Shown here: one piece after another, positions 22,549 to 34,119 of the stretch
Position numbering within the stretch: position 1 is the first letter of the stretch
How the letters are laid out: every line of letters begins with the position of its first letter
NCBI GenBank assembly: GCA_009760855.2
Contig: WPIO01000008.1
Span: 6,556,501 to 6,620,500, forward strand
DNA length: 64,000 nucleotides
Direction of reading: 5' to 3'
Origin: Cristatella mucedo
Taxonomy: Eukaryota; Bryozoa; Phylactolaemata; Cristatellidae
The notes under the pieces: model-generated
What the model saw: only the letters and a program-made list of their open reading frames with translations
Told to the model about the DNA's origin: nothing
The model's database searches: none
Made by a program: the position numbers and the translations under genes

Positions 22549-25500
22549 TCTCCGTCTGTAACACCATAAAGTCATAAAGACCATGTAGCTGTTACGCAAG
22601 AGAATTTTGTATAGCTCACTGACAGCCTCAGCAGCTATCGGTACGCATTCGGTAGCCAGCAGACGTCGTCTCATGCCACAAAGAAAAAGTGGGAAGCATA
22701 GCAGAGTCAGGAGACCAGTTGAGGTACTGAGTAGCATAGAAGTAGCAGCTCAGGACCGCTGGAAAGGATGTGCCATAGTCGGCATTAGGAGAGTAGTTGT
22801 CGTTGCCTAAGAATTTTGGAAGCAAGCTCTACAGACTAGGATTTGCAGAGTTAAAGCTTCTGTCGCTAACGGTCTTTAAGAGGAGGAATGGGACAGCTAA
22901 TCCATTCTCCATACAGGACCTGGGGGCGCGAACAGGCTGAAAGTGATGCAGCAGTTCAGCTAGGTACGAAGGAGCCAAGCCGTGGCGGGCCTTGTGGGTC
23001 AGCGTAAGAACTTTGCTGTGTATCCGTTGCTCAACCGGCAACCATCCTAGCTCTTTCAGCAAAGGAGACACGTGCTCAAACTGCTGGGACTGCAAGACTA
23101 GCCTTGCGGCCATATTCATTGTCCACTGCAGTGGGGTAATAGCTTTCTTTGGCAGCCCAGCCAAAAGGGAAATACAATAATCATACCGAGACAGAACTAA
23201 ACAGCTAGTTAATTTTTTCTACAAGCCACTGTGGGAGACAGCTCCTAATCTTGGATAGGGATCGGATGTGATGGCTAGATGTAGAGGCAGTCTTCTGAAT
23301 GGAGCTTTTGAAATTGAGGCAGCTGTCGAACACGATACCTAGATTAGGAGCACGTGGTGAAGGTCGCACAATGGCACCACCTATTAGAATACCAAAGCCT
23401 GTTAGTCCAGCCACACGCTTAGGGTGTCCTATGAGCAGCAGTTCGGTTTTATCAATATTTAATTTCAGAAGTTTTCCGACATCCAGGATCGAATATCGGC
23501 AAGGCAAGCATTCAGTTTCGCAGTTGCCGCAGCAAATTCCGACGGTTTGACTGACGAATACAACTGGGTATCGTCAGCAAAAAAGTGATATCCTAGTCCA
23601 TGGGCCTTAATCACTTTTCCCAGAGGTTGTGTATAAATGGCGAACAGCAAGGGACCGAGTACAGACCCTTGAGGGACTCCCCATGTGACCCTTCTCGTGT
23701 GTGGGACCTGACCCCCACACGACATGGATTGAACACGATCAGACAAGTATGACTTAAACTACGCCAGTGCTTCGTCTGCCAGACCGATCGTTGTTCTCAA
23801 TCGTTTGAGCATAACTTCGTGATCAATGGTGTCGAAGGCAACAGACAGATGTATTAGAGCTAGGTCAGTAATATTCCCGCCTTCGTTGCCACGCAGAATG
23901 TCATTGCTTACACGGAGGAGAGCAGTTTCAGTGGAGTGCTGCCTCTTGAACTCTGAAATGCTTCTGACAATCCATTATTTTCAATATGTTCAACCAGCTG
24001 CTTTGCAAAAAAACTTTAAGAATCTTTGATAAGACAGGAAGAAGGGAAACTGGGCGAAAGTCTCCTAGGACCTTTGTGTCTAATCCAGGCTTTTTAAGAA
24101 TTGGTCTAACGATTGCCGATTTGAAGGATTTGGAGACGACCCCTTTTCCCAAATAAGTATTAAAAACCTTGGTTATGGCAGGGCTAAGTTGGCCTGCCAG
24201 TGAAGGCCACAAAGATGAAGATATAGATTCTTTAGGAGACGAGCTCTTTTTGCTTGACTTTATTAGAGTAGCCACGTCGCATGCAGAAACCTCGGAGAAC
24301 CATGTAATGAAGGTCACAGGTTGTGGAACCGCGATTGCTTTAGTCGAAGGGGGCTTAATAGAGGCACGAATGTGCACAATTTTTTCATTAAAGAATGCTG
24401 AAAACTTTTCGGCTGAGTCCTTAATATCTGAGAAGTCAGACCTCTCAGCATTGGCCAGTAAATGGTTTACTGTCTTATAAACCTGTTTAGTGTCCGACTG
24501 GCAGGAATTAAGCTTTCTAATGAAAAAAGAAGCCCTGGTTTTTAAGCTTTCGGGTGTAAACTCAAAGGAAGTCTTTGTAATAGACTAGATCTGCATCAGA
24601 CCCCAATTTTTTTTAAAACGACGTTCAAGCCTGAGCTTAACAAGGCGCATCCTTAGGAGTTTTTTGTAAATTGAAAGGAATCTCCACGACTTCAAACGCG
24701 GATAGAGCGAACGGGAGCATGCCTGTCAAGAGCACTCCTCTGAGTGTTATGTTCATAGCATCAGTGAGGGTATCGAGGCTACCGGTCGGGTCTGAATGCA
24801 TATCAAGAAGACCTGCATCACAAACAGATTTAAAAAAACTTGTCTATGTCAATGCTTTGTAAGTTACGTCGCATGACAAGTTCAACATTATCCTTTACGT
24901 ACAAGGGAGCAGGAACAGTAAACGAGACCAAACAATGGTCTGAGAGATTTAGTGGGCACACCACAAGATCAGTGGGGAGGACATCCTTAGTGATCACGAG
25001 ATCTAGATTGCGGCCACTGATGTGGGTGCTATGATTAACGTGTTGGGCCAAACCAAAATTCTCCAGACAGTCAAGGAATGTGCTGACCTGGCTGTTGCTA
25101 GGGTTGTCAACGTTAATATTGAAGTCTCCTACAATCAGTAGCGGCCTGTCACGCACTAATATTTTGGCGAGGAACTCTGAAAAATTCTCTATAAACAAGT
25201 TTAGACAGCCAGCAGGAGGCCGGTATATCACAACAGTGAGAGGCAATGTCTTTGATGACGACCTGGTAGCAACCAATTCAAACGATGGCCCGTGCGAAAA
25301 ACTGCACATTTTATAGCCAAACTATTCAACAACAATCGCAACCCCACCACCAACCTTGTCAGGACGCATGGACTGATAAAATGACATACCGGGTGCAGTG
25401 GTCTCAAAAATACAGCTACTGGAACAAGGCGTTATCCAAGTTTCGGTAAGCAGAAATGCATCTAGCTTCTCCTGGACCACCTGATCGTGGATAAGTAACC

Positions 25501-26030
25501 CCTTGGTTTTTAGCGAGCGGACATTTAGTGAGCGGAGTTTAAGAGGCTTCCTACAACTCGGCGACGGTGATGAAGTGGCTTGTATTCTCCTCCGTTTGCG
25601 TCCGGCCCGGCGGACGCGGGCCCTTCGAATTTGAATTGGACCTTGGTAACGGCCGTCAGATGACATTTCACAACACGCTGGGCTACGGCGGGTGGGCTAC
25701 TACCGCAACAAATACTATTCAGCACGTTAAGCTTACGAGTCGTAGGTTTGATAGCCGAGCTGTTGATAGGGCTGACGCAGGATGCAGGAAGGTTCTCACT
25801 GACCCGCTGGAGAAGGCCCACCGGTAGGAATTGACTAATGGCGACATCGCACCTTATGCTAAGCAGATCCTGTTTTGTGTAGCATATCCGAGGACAGCTC
25901 ATAAATAGTCACAGCGAAGATAGCAGCAGAATACCCGAAGGTGTTACGGAGAAACCAAGTAAAGGTCCACTCCAGGCTAGGAGTCGCCCGAGGCCACTCT
26001 CTAGTGCGGGGAGGAATGCATGGAAAACGT
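22436..26030 (-). mobile_element. LINE F1 copy, near full length (EN + RT), degenerate
   Basis: Ordered from 5' (high coordinate): N-terminal frame at 25525-25902; apurinic-type endonuclease pieces at 25322-25666 (SLNVRSLKTKG, LTETWI) and 24830-25309 (VGDFNINV, LSDHCLVSF); reverse transcriptase at 23928-24377 (FRPVSLLPVLSKIL), 23465-23746 (VPQGSVLGPLLFAIY, FADDTQLY) and 23205-23507 (LNIDKTELLLIGHP); and the C-terminal domain at 22829-23164 (LKELGWLPVEQRIHSKVL). It ends in a TACAT-type pentamer tail at 22436-22548. Pieces fall in different frames, so the copy is inactive. Motifs match the L2/CR1 group of non-LTR elements. It lies in the gene A intron between A5 and A6. Confidence 0.9.
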
Positions 26031-27839
26031 GCTGCTAATGTATACACTTGCCCCACTTATGACGAGTAACGATTACGAGTGCATTGCATGCAAACAGCAC
26101 TAACAAATTATCTTGACGTGTCAACTGAGTTATTTTAGCTAAGCCAATCTTCCGTGTAGCGTCTTCTAGCTTAAGGATTATTTTAGGATTCTTTCTACCT
26201 TTTAGGTTGGTATGTCAGAGTTAATCTTAGATTGGTCATCTTTTTTTGTGTGAAAATCTCGGCCGATGAAGGCTGTAACAGAATTTTTGTGAGTACGATA
26301 CTGCGAAATTATTAGGAGAGCGGTCAAAACTCAGTTAGAGTTTTGTGTCATCAGCGCAGGAATTTTAAAATGGGATGGTGTTAAGCGATGACAGCGGCCA
26401 TTAGAAAAGGGATGATAGGCAGTTAAAAATGCTTTGCCTAAGACCAGTTACTAAGGTACTCTATACCCTTCGGGCTCCCTGCATGACCGATAGCCATTTA
26501 CGTGTATTCTGACATTTTTCCCCGAGTTAGTACCTAACCCAGTAAAGTTAAGTTCCAGTGATACCTAGGCGTGTGAAGACAACTTCTATAAATCTATATT
26601 GTTCACTTTTCAAATGATGCTGACAGAGATCTAGCAAAACCAGCAAAGAAGGCCATTTCTATATTCATCCTTTAATTAACTGTAAAGTAGTAGCTAAACA
26701 GCTAGCACCGTAAATGATTGAATTCGCTTCGTGGGTACCTCCTGTGCACTTAAAATGAGGCGATTCGCAGCGTCAGCACGCATAAGCTTACAAATGACAA
26801 CTTACACGAACAGACACAGTGCTGTTAAGAACAAGTTCCTTTTTAGTGCGTTCCCAAAACAAAAATGTTGGCTCCATATAAGGATAATGAACCAGACCCC
26901 TAGGTCCTGCTCAAGCCAAGTCTTTTATAAATTCGGTCAGAAAACTGAATTAGTAATGAAAACAGAAATTAAAAAACCAAACGTACAACTCTATGAAATT
27001 TATATTCATGCATTCCGGCATGAAAGCCTAGCTGTAATGATAAAACCAATAGTGGGCAGATCCTGCAGGCAAGTTTCACTCCGTTAGAAATGAAGCAGCA
27101 GCTCTTCTCTTGATAAACAAGTTTAAGGAGAAAGTTAAAGGCCCAGCAGCTTCTTTCGAGTCGCTTTTCATCCTGGAAGTCTTCTCCTTGTAAGCCAAAA
27201 ATTGGTTCTCACACATTCAATAAGATAAAGGAGCGCGTTTGGCAAATTGATAATTCCTGCTTACATCTAACACAGCTAGAGCCTCCTAAGCCACTGCCTA
27301 CTTTCCTGCTAAAGCAGACACTATTGCAAAAACTTAACGAGTGCACGTAAATAGTTTTACACCACCTATAATATTTAAATGCATCGATGGATTCTACAGA
27401 CAATGTCACCATGAAAGCCGTTGAAGCTGAACTCCAACTGAAGTAGCTTTTTCATGTTACTCTCATGATACTGTCTGCCATTGAATAAGCTTGACTGTTT
27501 TTGGCGATTAAGCCAATTAAGTGCGAGCTATTCGATGCTGCTGATCAGGAAGTTTTTTAGTGACTTTTAAAGGGATAAAGAAGACATTGCGAAATTAAAG
27601 TAATAGGAAAAAATAAGTTATTAATCCGTAGATATTTAAGTTATCTTAAATGGTAGAAACCAAAAAATGTCTTCCTCACTGATCTTGGCTAGCAACTTCT
27701 AAGCTACTCAATTCGTCATCCAGAGGCGTACAAATCCCAGTTGTTAATATTATCTAATGATTCCTAGGAAAATTAGTCGTCTAAAGTGGGCGTTGAGCAA
27801 CACTAGTATTGATTTAGGGCAATCAGCATGGTTTGAAGC
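26031..27839. other. Gene A intron (A5-A6), unassigned
   Basis: It contains a 118-codon plus frame (26731-27087) ending QVSLR without recognisable domains or firm splice signals. No repeats of the families defined here. Confidence 0.4.
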
Positions 27840-28240
27840 AGGCATTTGCATTACGTTGATAAGACATTGACAGCGAGCTACAGCACCATGGGCTGCATGA
27901 CGTCTATTAATGCCCCCATCCTTCATGTTCACATCGATACATACAATAAGGTAATTGAGGGTGCTATCGAGAGAGCAGCGTAACTACTCTACCAGGACTT
28001 CATGGACCGTGAACCCCAAAATCAAAAAAAGTATCACGAAAAATTAAGGGGAGATTATATCTGGGGGTCAATTCCTGAAACCTATTGCAGTGTCACCACA
28101 AACACTTTGAAATTACCCTAAATACATAATAGGTCTTTCAAATTAAATACATAAACTCAGAATGAACACATTATGCTTTCACTGCAACGAGCAAAAAACT
28201 CAATATCGTCATTCAAATTGTGTCTAAAATTGTCCAAAAA
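27840..28240 (+). mobile_element. Tc1/mariner 3' fragment, inverted relative to the 29 kb copy
   Basis: GATAAGACATTGACAGCGAG, ACCATGGGCTGCATGACG, CCCCATCCTTCATGTTCAC and ACATAAACTCAGAATGAACA are colinear with the complement of 29220 down to 28920. Its end lies within about 20-30 bases of the splice donor of exon A5. Confidence 0.65.
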
Positions 28241-28257
28241 AAACAAATTCTACTTAC

Positions 28258-28431
28258 CAGAGAGAAAGCCTCGTAGTAAGTAAACATCATTCGAGGAATA
28301 AACGTTGGCAAGAGACGCATTCTCTTTTCCACAAGCCTGATCTGCATCTGTGAAAGTATAGTTGTTGTTGATGTACTTGTAACTTACATCATTATAAGAA
28401 ACGTACATCCATTGGTGGCCGCACATAGGAT
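28258..28431 (-). CDS. Exon A5: C-type lectin-like domain 2, first half
   Basis: A 174-base exon with acceptor ttatattgtag and a perfect donor CTG|GTAAGTA. It encodes CGHQWMYVSYNDVSYKYI, then TFTDADQACGKENASLANV and LLRGFLS. The Trp near the first Cys, the TFxDAxxAC helix and the Leu-rich end match the N-terminal half of a second C-type lectin-like domain. It begins with AT joined to the G of A4 and ends in phase 1. It sits between two inverted Tc1/mariner remnants. Confidence 0.75.
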
Positions 28432-28829
28432 CTACAATATAATAAATGTCGAAACTTATGTCAAAGCAGATTTTGAGATTATTTTAATTAAACATAGGGA
28501 AACTATGACACAATTATCACACTCGTTAAACGATCCATCCTGATAAATAGATTAGCAGACTACATTTCAGTTATTTAGAAATTTTAACTTTCTTTCTCAA
28601 ATTTAGCATTGTGCTGGGAGTTTCTGCTAGCAATTGTATTGATCTTGAGAACTTTTGTAATCCTAGTCGATTAATGAAAATTAAATTTAATGAAACTAAT
28701 GAAATATAAAGTTTCTCACTACTTGTACCACTATGCAAACAGATTTTTTTGTTCCTGGGTAGCAAGCTTTTTTCAATATTTCATATTCCCTAAAAGTAAT
28801 AAAATAGCCAGCATTATACGAAAGCTTTC

Positions 28830-30100
28830 CTTAAAGCGGTGACACTAATTTGAAATTTACAGATTTTTAATTTGGAATGACAAATTCGAGTATTTCGCTC
28901 GTTTCAATAAAAGCCTAATGTATTTATTCTGAGTTTATGTAATTCTGGCGAAAAACTTGTGCAGGTATGGCAATTGTAAAGTGTTTGTGATAACTCTGCA
29001 ATCAGTTTCCGGATTCGACCCCCAAATATAGTCTTTGTTTAGGAGTTCACGATCCATAAAGTTCAGGTAGAGTAGCTAATTTGCTCTCTCAATAAAATCC
29101 CTAATTTCCCAATTTTAAATATAGATGTTAACATTAAGGATGGGGTCATTACATGAAGTGATGCAACCCATGGTGATGTAGCCCTCCATCAATGTCTTAA
29201 CCAGGTCTGCATAGTTTTCTTTGTTCCCTGGCCTTGAAACAATAATATCCCTGTCACGCAACTCTACCCACTAGCTTCCTCTTAACTAATACCTGTTGGT
29301 GAACTAATTGAATTCAATAAGCGTCTTTGTGTTTACTGATTCCCACAAACGCTCAGGTGGTTACGTTCTAGAGATCGACTCGGCCGGTCCACAGCACTCA
29401 CTTTAGCTTAAAAGAAATAAAATAAATTGTTAAAAAAGCAAAGATTTTGCGGCAGTGTGATTTGGGTTATTTTCGTCTTGGAAAATACATTGCTGTACAG
29501 CAAGCTCTATCCCACTTAAAAGTCCAAAGTTCTTAAGAAGGTCCGAACAACCTTATTGGGTCTTGTTGCCTTGTTTGCAATGCTTGACTCTTCGCATTTT
29601 CTGCAGCACGCACTCATACAATGGCACCTTTTATCCGAACTTTGACTGCTGGCTGCAGAGGTTTGAGCGAACTGGCGTAACTTGGATGAAAGACGCTAAA
29701 GCCTTCTCCTGCAGTTTCAAAGAACTTGCATTTGCTTTCGTCACCACTAAATCTGCACCATCAATCTTCAGCAGTCCCGTGGATACGACCATTGGCCTAC
29801 TGTAAAAAGCTTATCACATTCTTCGTGGACGGAAACGGTTTTTCCTTTTCGCTCCTCGAGAATATAGATCCACCTCATAAATCGTGTTAGATGGTATAGT
29901 ACTCATTTACCTATTCTTATGATCCTTTTAGACTTGGAGAATGAGTTTGTGCCGGTGTGAAACGGTCTGTTTAGAATGGTGTTCAATAGGCTGGTAGTAG
30001 TACCAAGTAGTATTCTGGGGCTTCCAGTCTTCACTAACTTCCTCACGCTGTGCTCAACTTAACTCTCGTGCAACGATGAAGTAGTAGCAATGCGATCGTA
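28830..30100 (-). mobile_element. Tc1/mariner transposon remnant
   Basis: Minus-strand translation in shifting frames gives, in order: a helix-turn-helix-like SVRKLVKTGSPRIL (near 30010), DESKCKFFETAGEGFS (near 29730; first catalytic Asp block), IFQDENNPNHTAAKSL (near 29480; second Asp block, cf. FQQDNDPKHTA), and PPERLWESVNTK (near 29350; the conserved C-terminal block). Several stops. About 28830-29140 is non-coding 3' sequence shared with a second copy. Confidence 0.72.
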
Positions 30101-31962
30101 CAAGTATCTAGCCTCTACAATGTCAGAATCGAACATCTCGCGAAGTAGGATGATTCGGCAATTTACGGTGCACCGCTTTGGTTTTTCCGGGTAAAAAAAG
30201 GTTCAGAGGGTTCGCTGTAAGGCTCTTGGTCAAGCTCAGTGTAGGTTTTCGGCGGCTTGAACTGATGAGGGGTCGTTTCTAGATATCCTATTCTAGCCCA
30301 ATCCACCACTTTCATAGGGTTTAATGGAGCTTTTTGATAATATTGCAGTGTTATATAAAACTTGAATAAATATCTTTGCAATTCGTACTTTGGTATCCAA
30401 AAACTAGAAGGGATAACCTTTGTGTATGATATGGGCCAGTAGGGACTTACGAAAAAGTATTAATAGAGCAAATCAAGAACATCCAAGCATTTTTTGCGTG
30501 GAACTGTAAATGCAATTGCTTCAGCGCGTGCACACAACCCAAAGCTAAGCCCTGGAGAAAGCTGCCCACACTGGAAGTGAGTATCGTATGTAATTTGCCT
30601 GGAAAGAGATTGGGTTTTTTGAGGGCACTATTGCAAAGGCATTTTTATTATTATCGTTAGTATTATTATGCCAATGCAGGCCATGAGGCTGGGATTGACC
30701 AGCTGAGACAAGGCGGTAGGCTTTGTTGACTATCACGGTTCTGCAAGGCCAAGTTTTTGGGTTTCCTAGAGTAAAAGCATGTATCGCCGAAAAGATGGAA
30801 CACAAATAAAGGCAAGCTAGAAATATAGTCAATGCTAGGAGACTATTAGAAACGCTATTTTTTTCTCATGGAAAATTCAGGTAGTGTTCAATCCGCAGTT
30901 CATGCCGTAACAGCTGCAGCATAGTGACAAGCCTGGGAGATTTGTTGTGGAGATATCTCTGACACATAAGCATCACTCTAAGCAGCAAAATACGACCTTT
31001 ATTTGAGTTGAGTCTTACAACGAGCGGGTGAGTCCAGCTCGGTCAACTGAACTAACAAAACTCGGTTTCCATGGATACCGTGGTAGGTATATTTTTTATG
31101 AGATTTTCTGTTAAAGAAAATGCAAGAATTTAGAACAGATGGTCCAGCAGTGACTTATCGGGAAGAGTTATGCAGCTATAGACGCGTGACATTTCCGAGG
31201 TATTCGTAGCAGGACTTGTAGACTGTAATTAAAAATAGTAAACATGTGGCCTTAAACTAGAAGATGCGTGGCTGATTTACGCTGCTTTCGAGCCTCTTAC
31301 AAATAGCCGAACAGAGTTTCTTGAAGGACTTGGATACTGAAACTAGGGTAGGAAGTTTGAGTACCATCCAGATGGGCTAGGAAACACCAGCCATCCACGT
31401 CAATATTTGGAAATTGTAGTGCAATGTGTAGGTCTATATCTCTCAGAATTTTGGTCGCTTTTTATAGTTCTACTACGTACTACTTTAACAGATAATGTGC
31501 ATCGCCTTATCAGTATCATGTAATCAGTCACTCTAGGAAACTTTTTGACCGGTTATCGCTTGTGTAAATAATCATCCTTACTGGTTATTGACAACTAAGC
31601 AGCATAAGCTGGGTTTTATTGGTGGTATTGTGAAATCATAGTCTCAATTATGTATAAGCTCTGCAGCACTAGAGGCTTTACTAGGAGTATGGTCAGCCCG
31701 AACCATTCCTTCCCAGAATCCACAATTTCTAGAGCACATTTGACCTCTATAACAAATGTTCATTATCATAATCAAATGAAGATGCCTCCTTACCATTCTC
31801 TGCATACAAAGTGATAGCAACACGGTCGAGGCTCATTGAAAAACTAAACAGTCAAGACACTCTATCAAATGACCTGATGAAACAAGCTTTCCATGCAGTT
31901 GGAGCTGGCTCACTGCAACACAAAAGCGAGCTGTAACAGACTAAGTGAACAAGCCAGATTAC
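30101..31962. other. Gene A intron (A4-A5), unassigned
   Basis: Only the small F2 tail at 30580-30662 is recognisable. The minus frame 30545-30832 begins with a signal-peptide-like MTIFLACLYLCSIFSAIHA but reads into that LINE tail. Confidence 0.4.
30580..30662 (+). mobile_element. LINE F2 3' end fragment
   Basis: CTGGAAAGAGATTGGGTTTT and GAGGGCACTATTGCAAA followed by TTATTATTATC, colinear with 18790-18845. Confidence 0.5.
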
Positions 31963-32138
31963 CCGGTTCGAAGGTGTAATTGTAGTCGTACTTCACGGCG
32001 CACAAGTATGGAAGCTGCTGCTCACAGTAGCTACTCGTATACTCCAGCAGCGTCTCATTTAAATTCCCAGTAAAACGGACAGAAGCACAGCTTAAGTCCC
32101 GAATGCCTTTACATCCCCAGCCATGATCTGCACCATTC
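31963..32138 (-). CDS. Exon A4: C-type lectin-like domain 1, C-terminal half
   Basis: A 176-base exon with acceptor cgtatgcag and donor CCGG|GTAATC. It encodes a Cys-rich end including GWGCKGIRDLSC and YCEQQLPYLCAVKY. The last motif is the terminal Cys-containing strand of a C-type lectin-like domain (normally ...PYICE). With A1-A3 this closes one complete domain of about 170 residues. It ends in phase 1, and the split codon with A5 is GAT (Asp). Potential N-glycosylation sites NLNET and NYT are present, as expected for an extracellular region. Confidence 0.75.
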
Positions 32139-32272
32139 CTGCATACGAAATGTATTGCTATTAAACTAGCCAAGCCTAGGGTTTCCTCGTTTTAAAAATT
32201 GATGAGCATCCAAGCAACTAATTAGGAGAAACTTATGGCGCACCATAGATCACACTCCCAAAGGACGCTCAC

Positions 32273-32468
32273 CTTGGACATATGGAATAGAAAGACGAGA
32301 TCTTTGTCGGATTGTTACCGTCCCAGTAAAACCTGTTGTTCATTCTATGAAGACCGATCCAGAAAGACGACCCTGTAATAGACACATAGCATACTGTCTT
32401 AGCTGACCGATGTGACAATTGGTTACACATCCCAGATCCGGATAAAAGGGACATCCCAGTATCCTTGA
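32273..32468 (-). CDS. Exon A3: C-type lectin-like domain 1, core
   Basis: A 196-base exon with donor CCAAG|GTGAGC. It contains SSFWIGLHRMNNRFYWDG, the FWIGL...W.DG core of a C-type lectin-like domain, then a Cys before the end. No EPN, QPD or WND motif follows, so canonical calcium-dependent sugar binding is doubtful. The chosen acceptor (gcttggcactag) gives the 2-base start required by A2. The open frame extends upstream to a TGA, and all three frames fail from the next AG, so this acceptor is favoured. Confidence 0.75.
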
Positions 32469-32773
32469 CTAGTGCCAAGCAGTCGAACCCACGAAAAAGT
32501 GCGAGTTTTTCATTTCACTGTAATGGTAATACAGGAAGGATGCACGCAGATTATAGAAAAATCTTTTACCGCTCTTGAATACGCCATAGGTGCTACCGAT
32601 TGAAAAAAAGTCAAAGAAAATTAGGGTCCCCTCTGATTGAGAAGTTACGCTCGCTAGCTTTTACCAGTCTAAATTAAAATAGTCGCATGCACAGCTTTCT
32701 CTATTTTCCTTGAATGTTCGATTTTATTAATGCAAATTATTGACTAAATCAGCTGTTCCAATTTCAATTACAG

Positions 32774-33010
32774 GAGTTATTCGTGATTTTGACAACGGAT
32801 TTAACATACTCCAGGAAGAAATTTAGACAGTTCCTATCCAGTAGATTAGAAAAGGCATCAGTGTATCTAGGACATGCTTCGTGTATATTTCTATCGTTAA
32901 AACAAATTTTATCGCTTTTAAATTTAGCTTCGGGTTTGCGAACATTCTGCACTACCCTGCTATTATGTCTTTTGAGCTATATAACTGACTTCAAACAGGC
33001 GACCACTTAA
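32774..33010 (+). CDS. Unassigned open frame after a strong acceptor
   Basis: The acceptor tttcaattacag is followed by 78 codons and TAA: ELFVILTTDLTYSRKKFRQF, then a long Leu/Ser-rich amphipathic stretch with three cysteines. It could be a terminal exon on the plus strand, antisense within a gene A intron. No family is recognised, and AT-rich Leu-rich frames arise by chance, so support is limited to the acceptor and frame length. Confidence 0.2.
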   Translation, partial: ELFVILTTDLTYSRKKFRQFLSSRLEKASVYLGHASCIFLSLKQILSLLNLASGLRTFCTTLLLCLLSYITDFKQATT

Positions 33011-33499
33011 GGAAAGGGTCTAATAGGCTGATTTATCAGCACTTTTATAACAGGGGGCCTTGCTTGCTTATCAAAGGAAACTTTTCCGGAACTCTCTTTG
33101 TACAAATATCTGCCGGTCGATGCCTCGATTCATAGTGCGTCATCTGATTCGTAACTAGCTGTTGCATTTATTACTTTGTTACGCTCTGCAGGAAGACTCT
33201 GTTCATGTCAGCTGTAATATACGCAGTATTCGTAGAGGAGGTGGGAGCATTTTTAGCGGTGCTACTAAATTTCGAATGCTCAATATCTGTATCACTCTGC
33301 TGCAAGCTTCAGATTTGCACACATTGCATCGGTTGAGCTGCTAAATAAACTACAAAGAGGCATGCAGATTTGATAAAAAGAATGCCAGAGACAAGCTTTC
33401 GTTTCTGCATTAGCTACATCCGTTCTATACATCTGTAGCTAACTACTAGCTAGTAATCTTATCCGGTGCAATATGACGCTTTTAGTTCGTGCAAAACTT

Positions 33500-33850
33500 T
33501 GAAGCTAGGCTTTTCAGTGATGAAAGTCACAACTATGGCATACCCTTTCTCACTGGCCAATGAAGGCTGCCCATCAAGTAACATATCGACTTCTCGCTTA
33601 TTCTACTCACTCTACGATCCTTCATAATGTTTGTCTCACCTCCCTGTCAAAAATATTTCCTTATCTGGATTCACGTTGCACCAACTTCTTCTCTGAATCA
33701 AGTAATTTAGCTGTGCCACTAACCTTCTTCGTGACCTTTGGAGAACCTGTCTTCAGCTCACACGTTTCAAAAGCCAGTAAATACTATTTCGACTACCCTC
33801 TCGACATTCCTGACTAATTTGATTCCACAGAAGTCAATAAACTACTCTTC
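33500..33850 (+). mobile_element. LINE F2 C-terminal remnant
   Basis: The frame 33560-33817 reads SRCTNFFSESSNLAVPLTFF and SSHVSKASKYYFDYPLDIPD, aligning to the F2 segment SESNSLAVPRTNLKSFG...APKAWNSLP. Confidence 0.55.
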
Positions 33851-34119
33851 TTTTTAGGATTTGCCTCGAGCTTGCTATCATGAGTTTCCGTGTGTGGAAT
33901 TGTTCGTGTTACAAATGGCCAATTTGCACGTTTGGATGCGTTTTATTCAGTAACTCCACAAAATCCCCAGGAATATGTATGCGAAATGCTAGAGATTGTT
34001 CTACATCACACTTAAAGCCTAGACGACTCTTGGTGCTCATAGGCGAGGCAAAAGGTTCCGTCTCACAATGTGAATAGAACGTTAAAGAACAGCTGATTAA
34101 TGAGTGTAGTTACAGAAGT

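Noticed and set aside
30545-30832. Minus frame with a signal-peptide-like start
   Set aside because: It runs antisense through an F2 LINE tail at 30580-30662 and lies in a gene A intron. No splice support.
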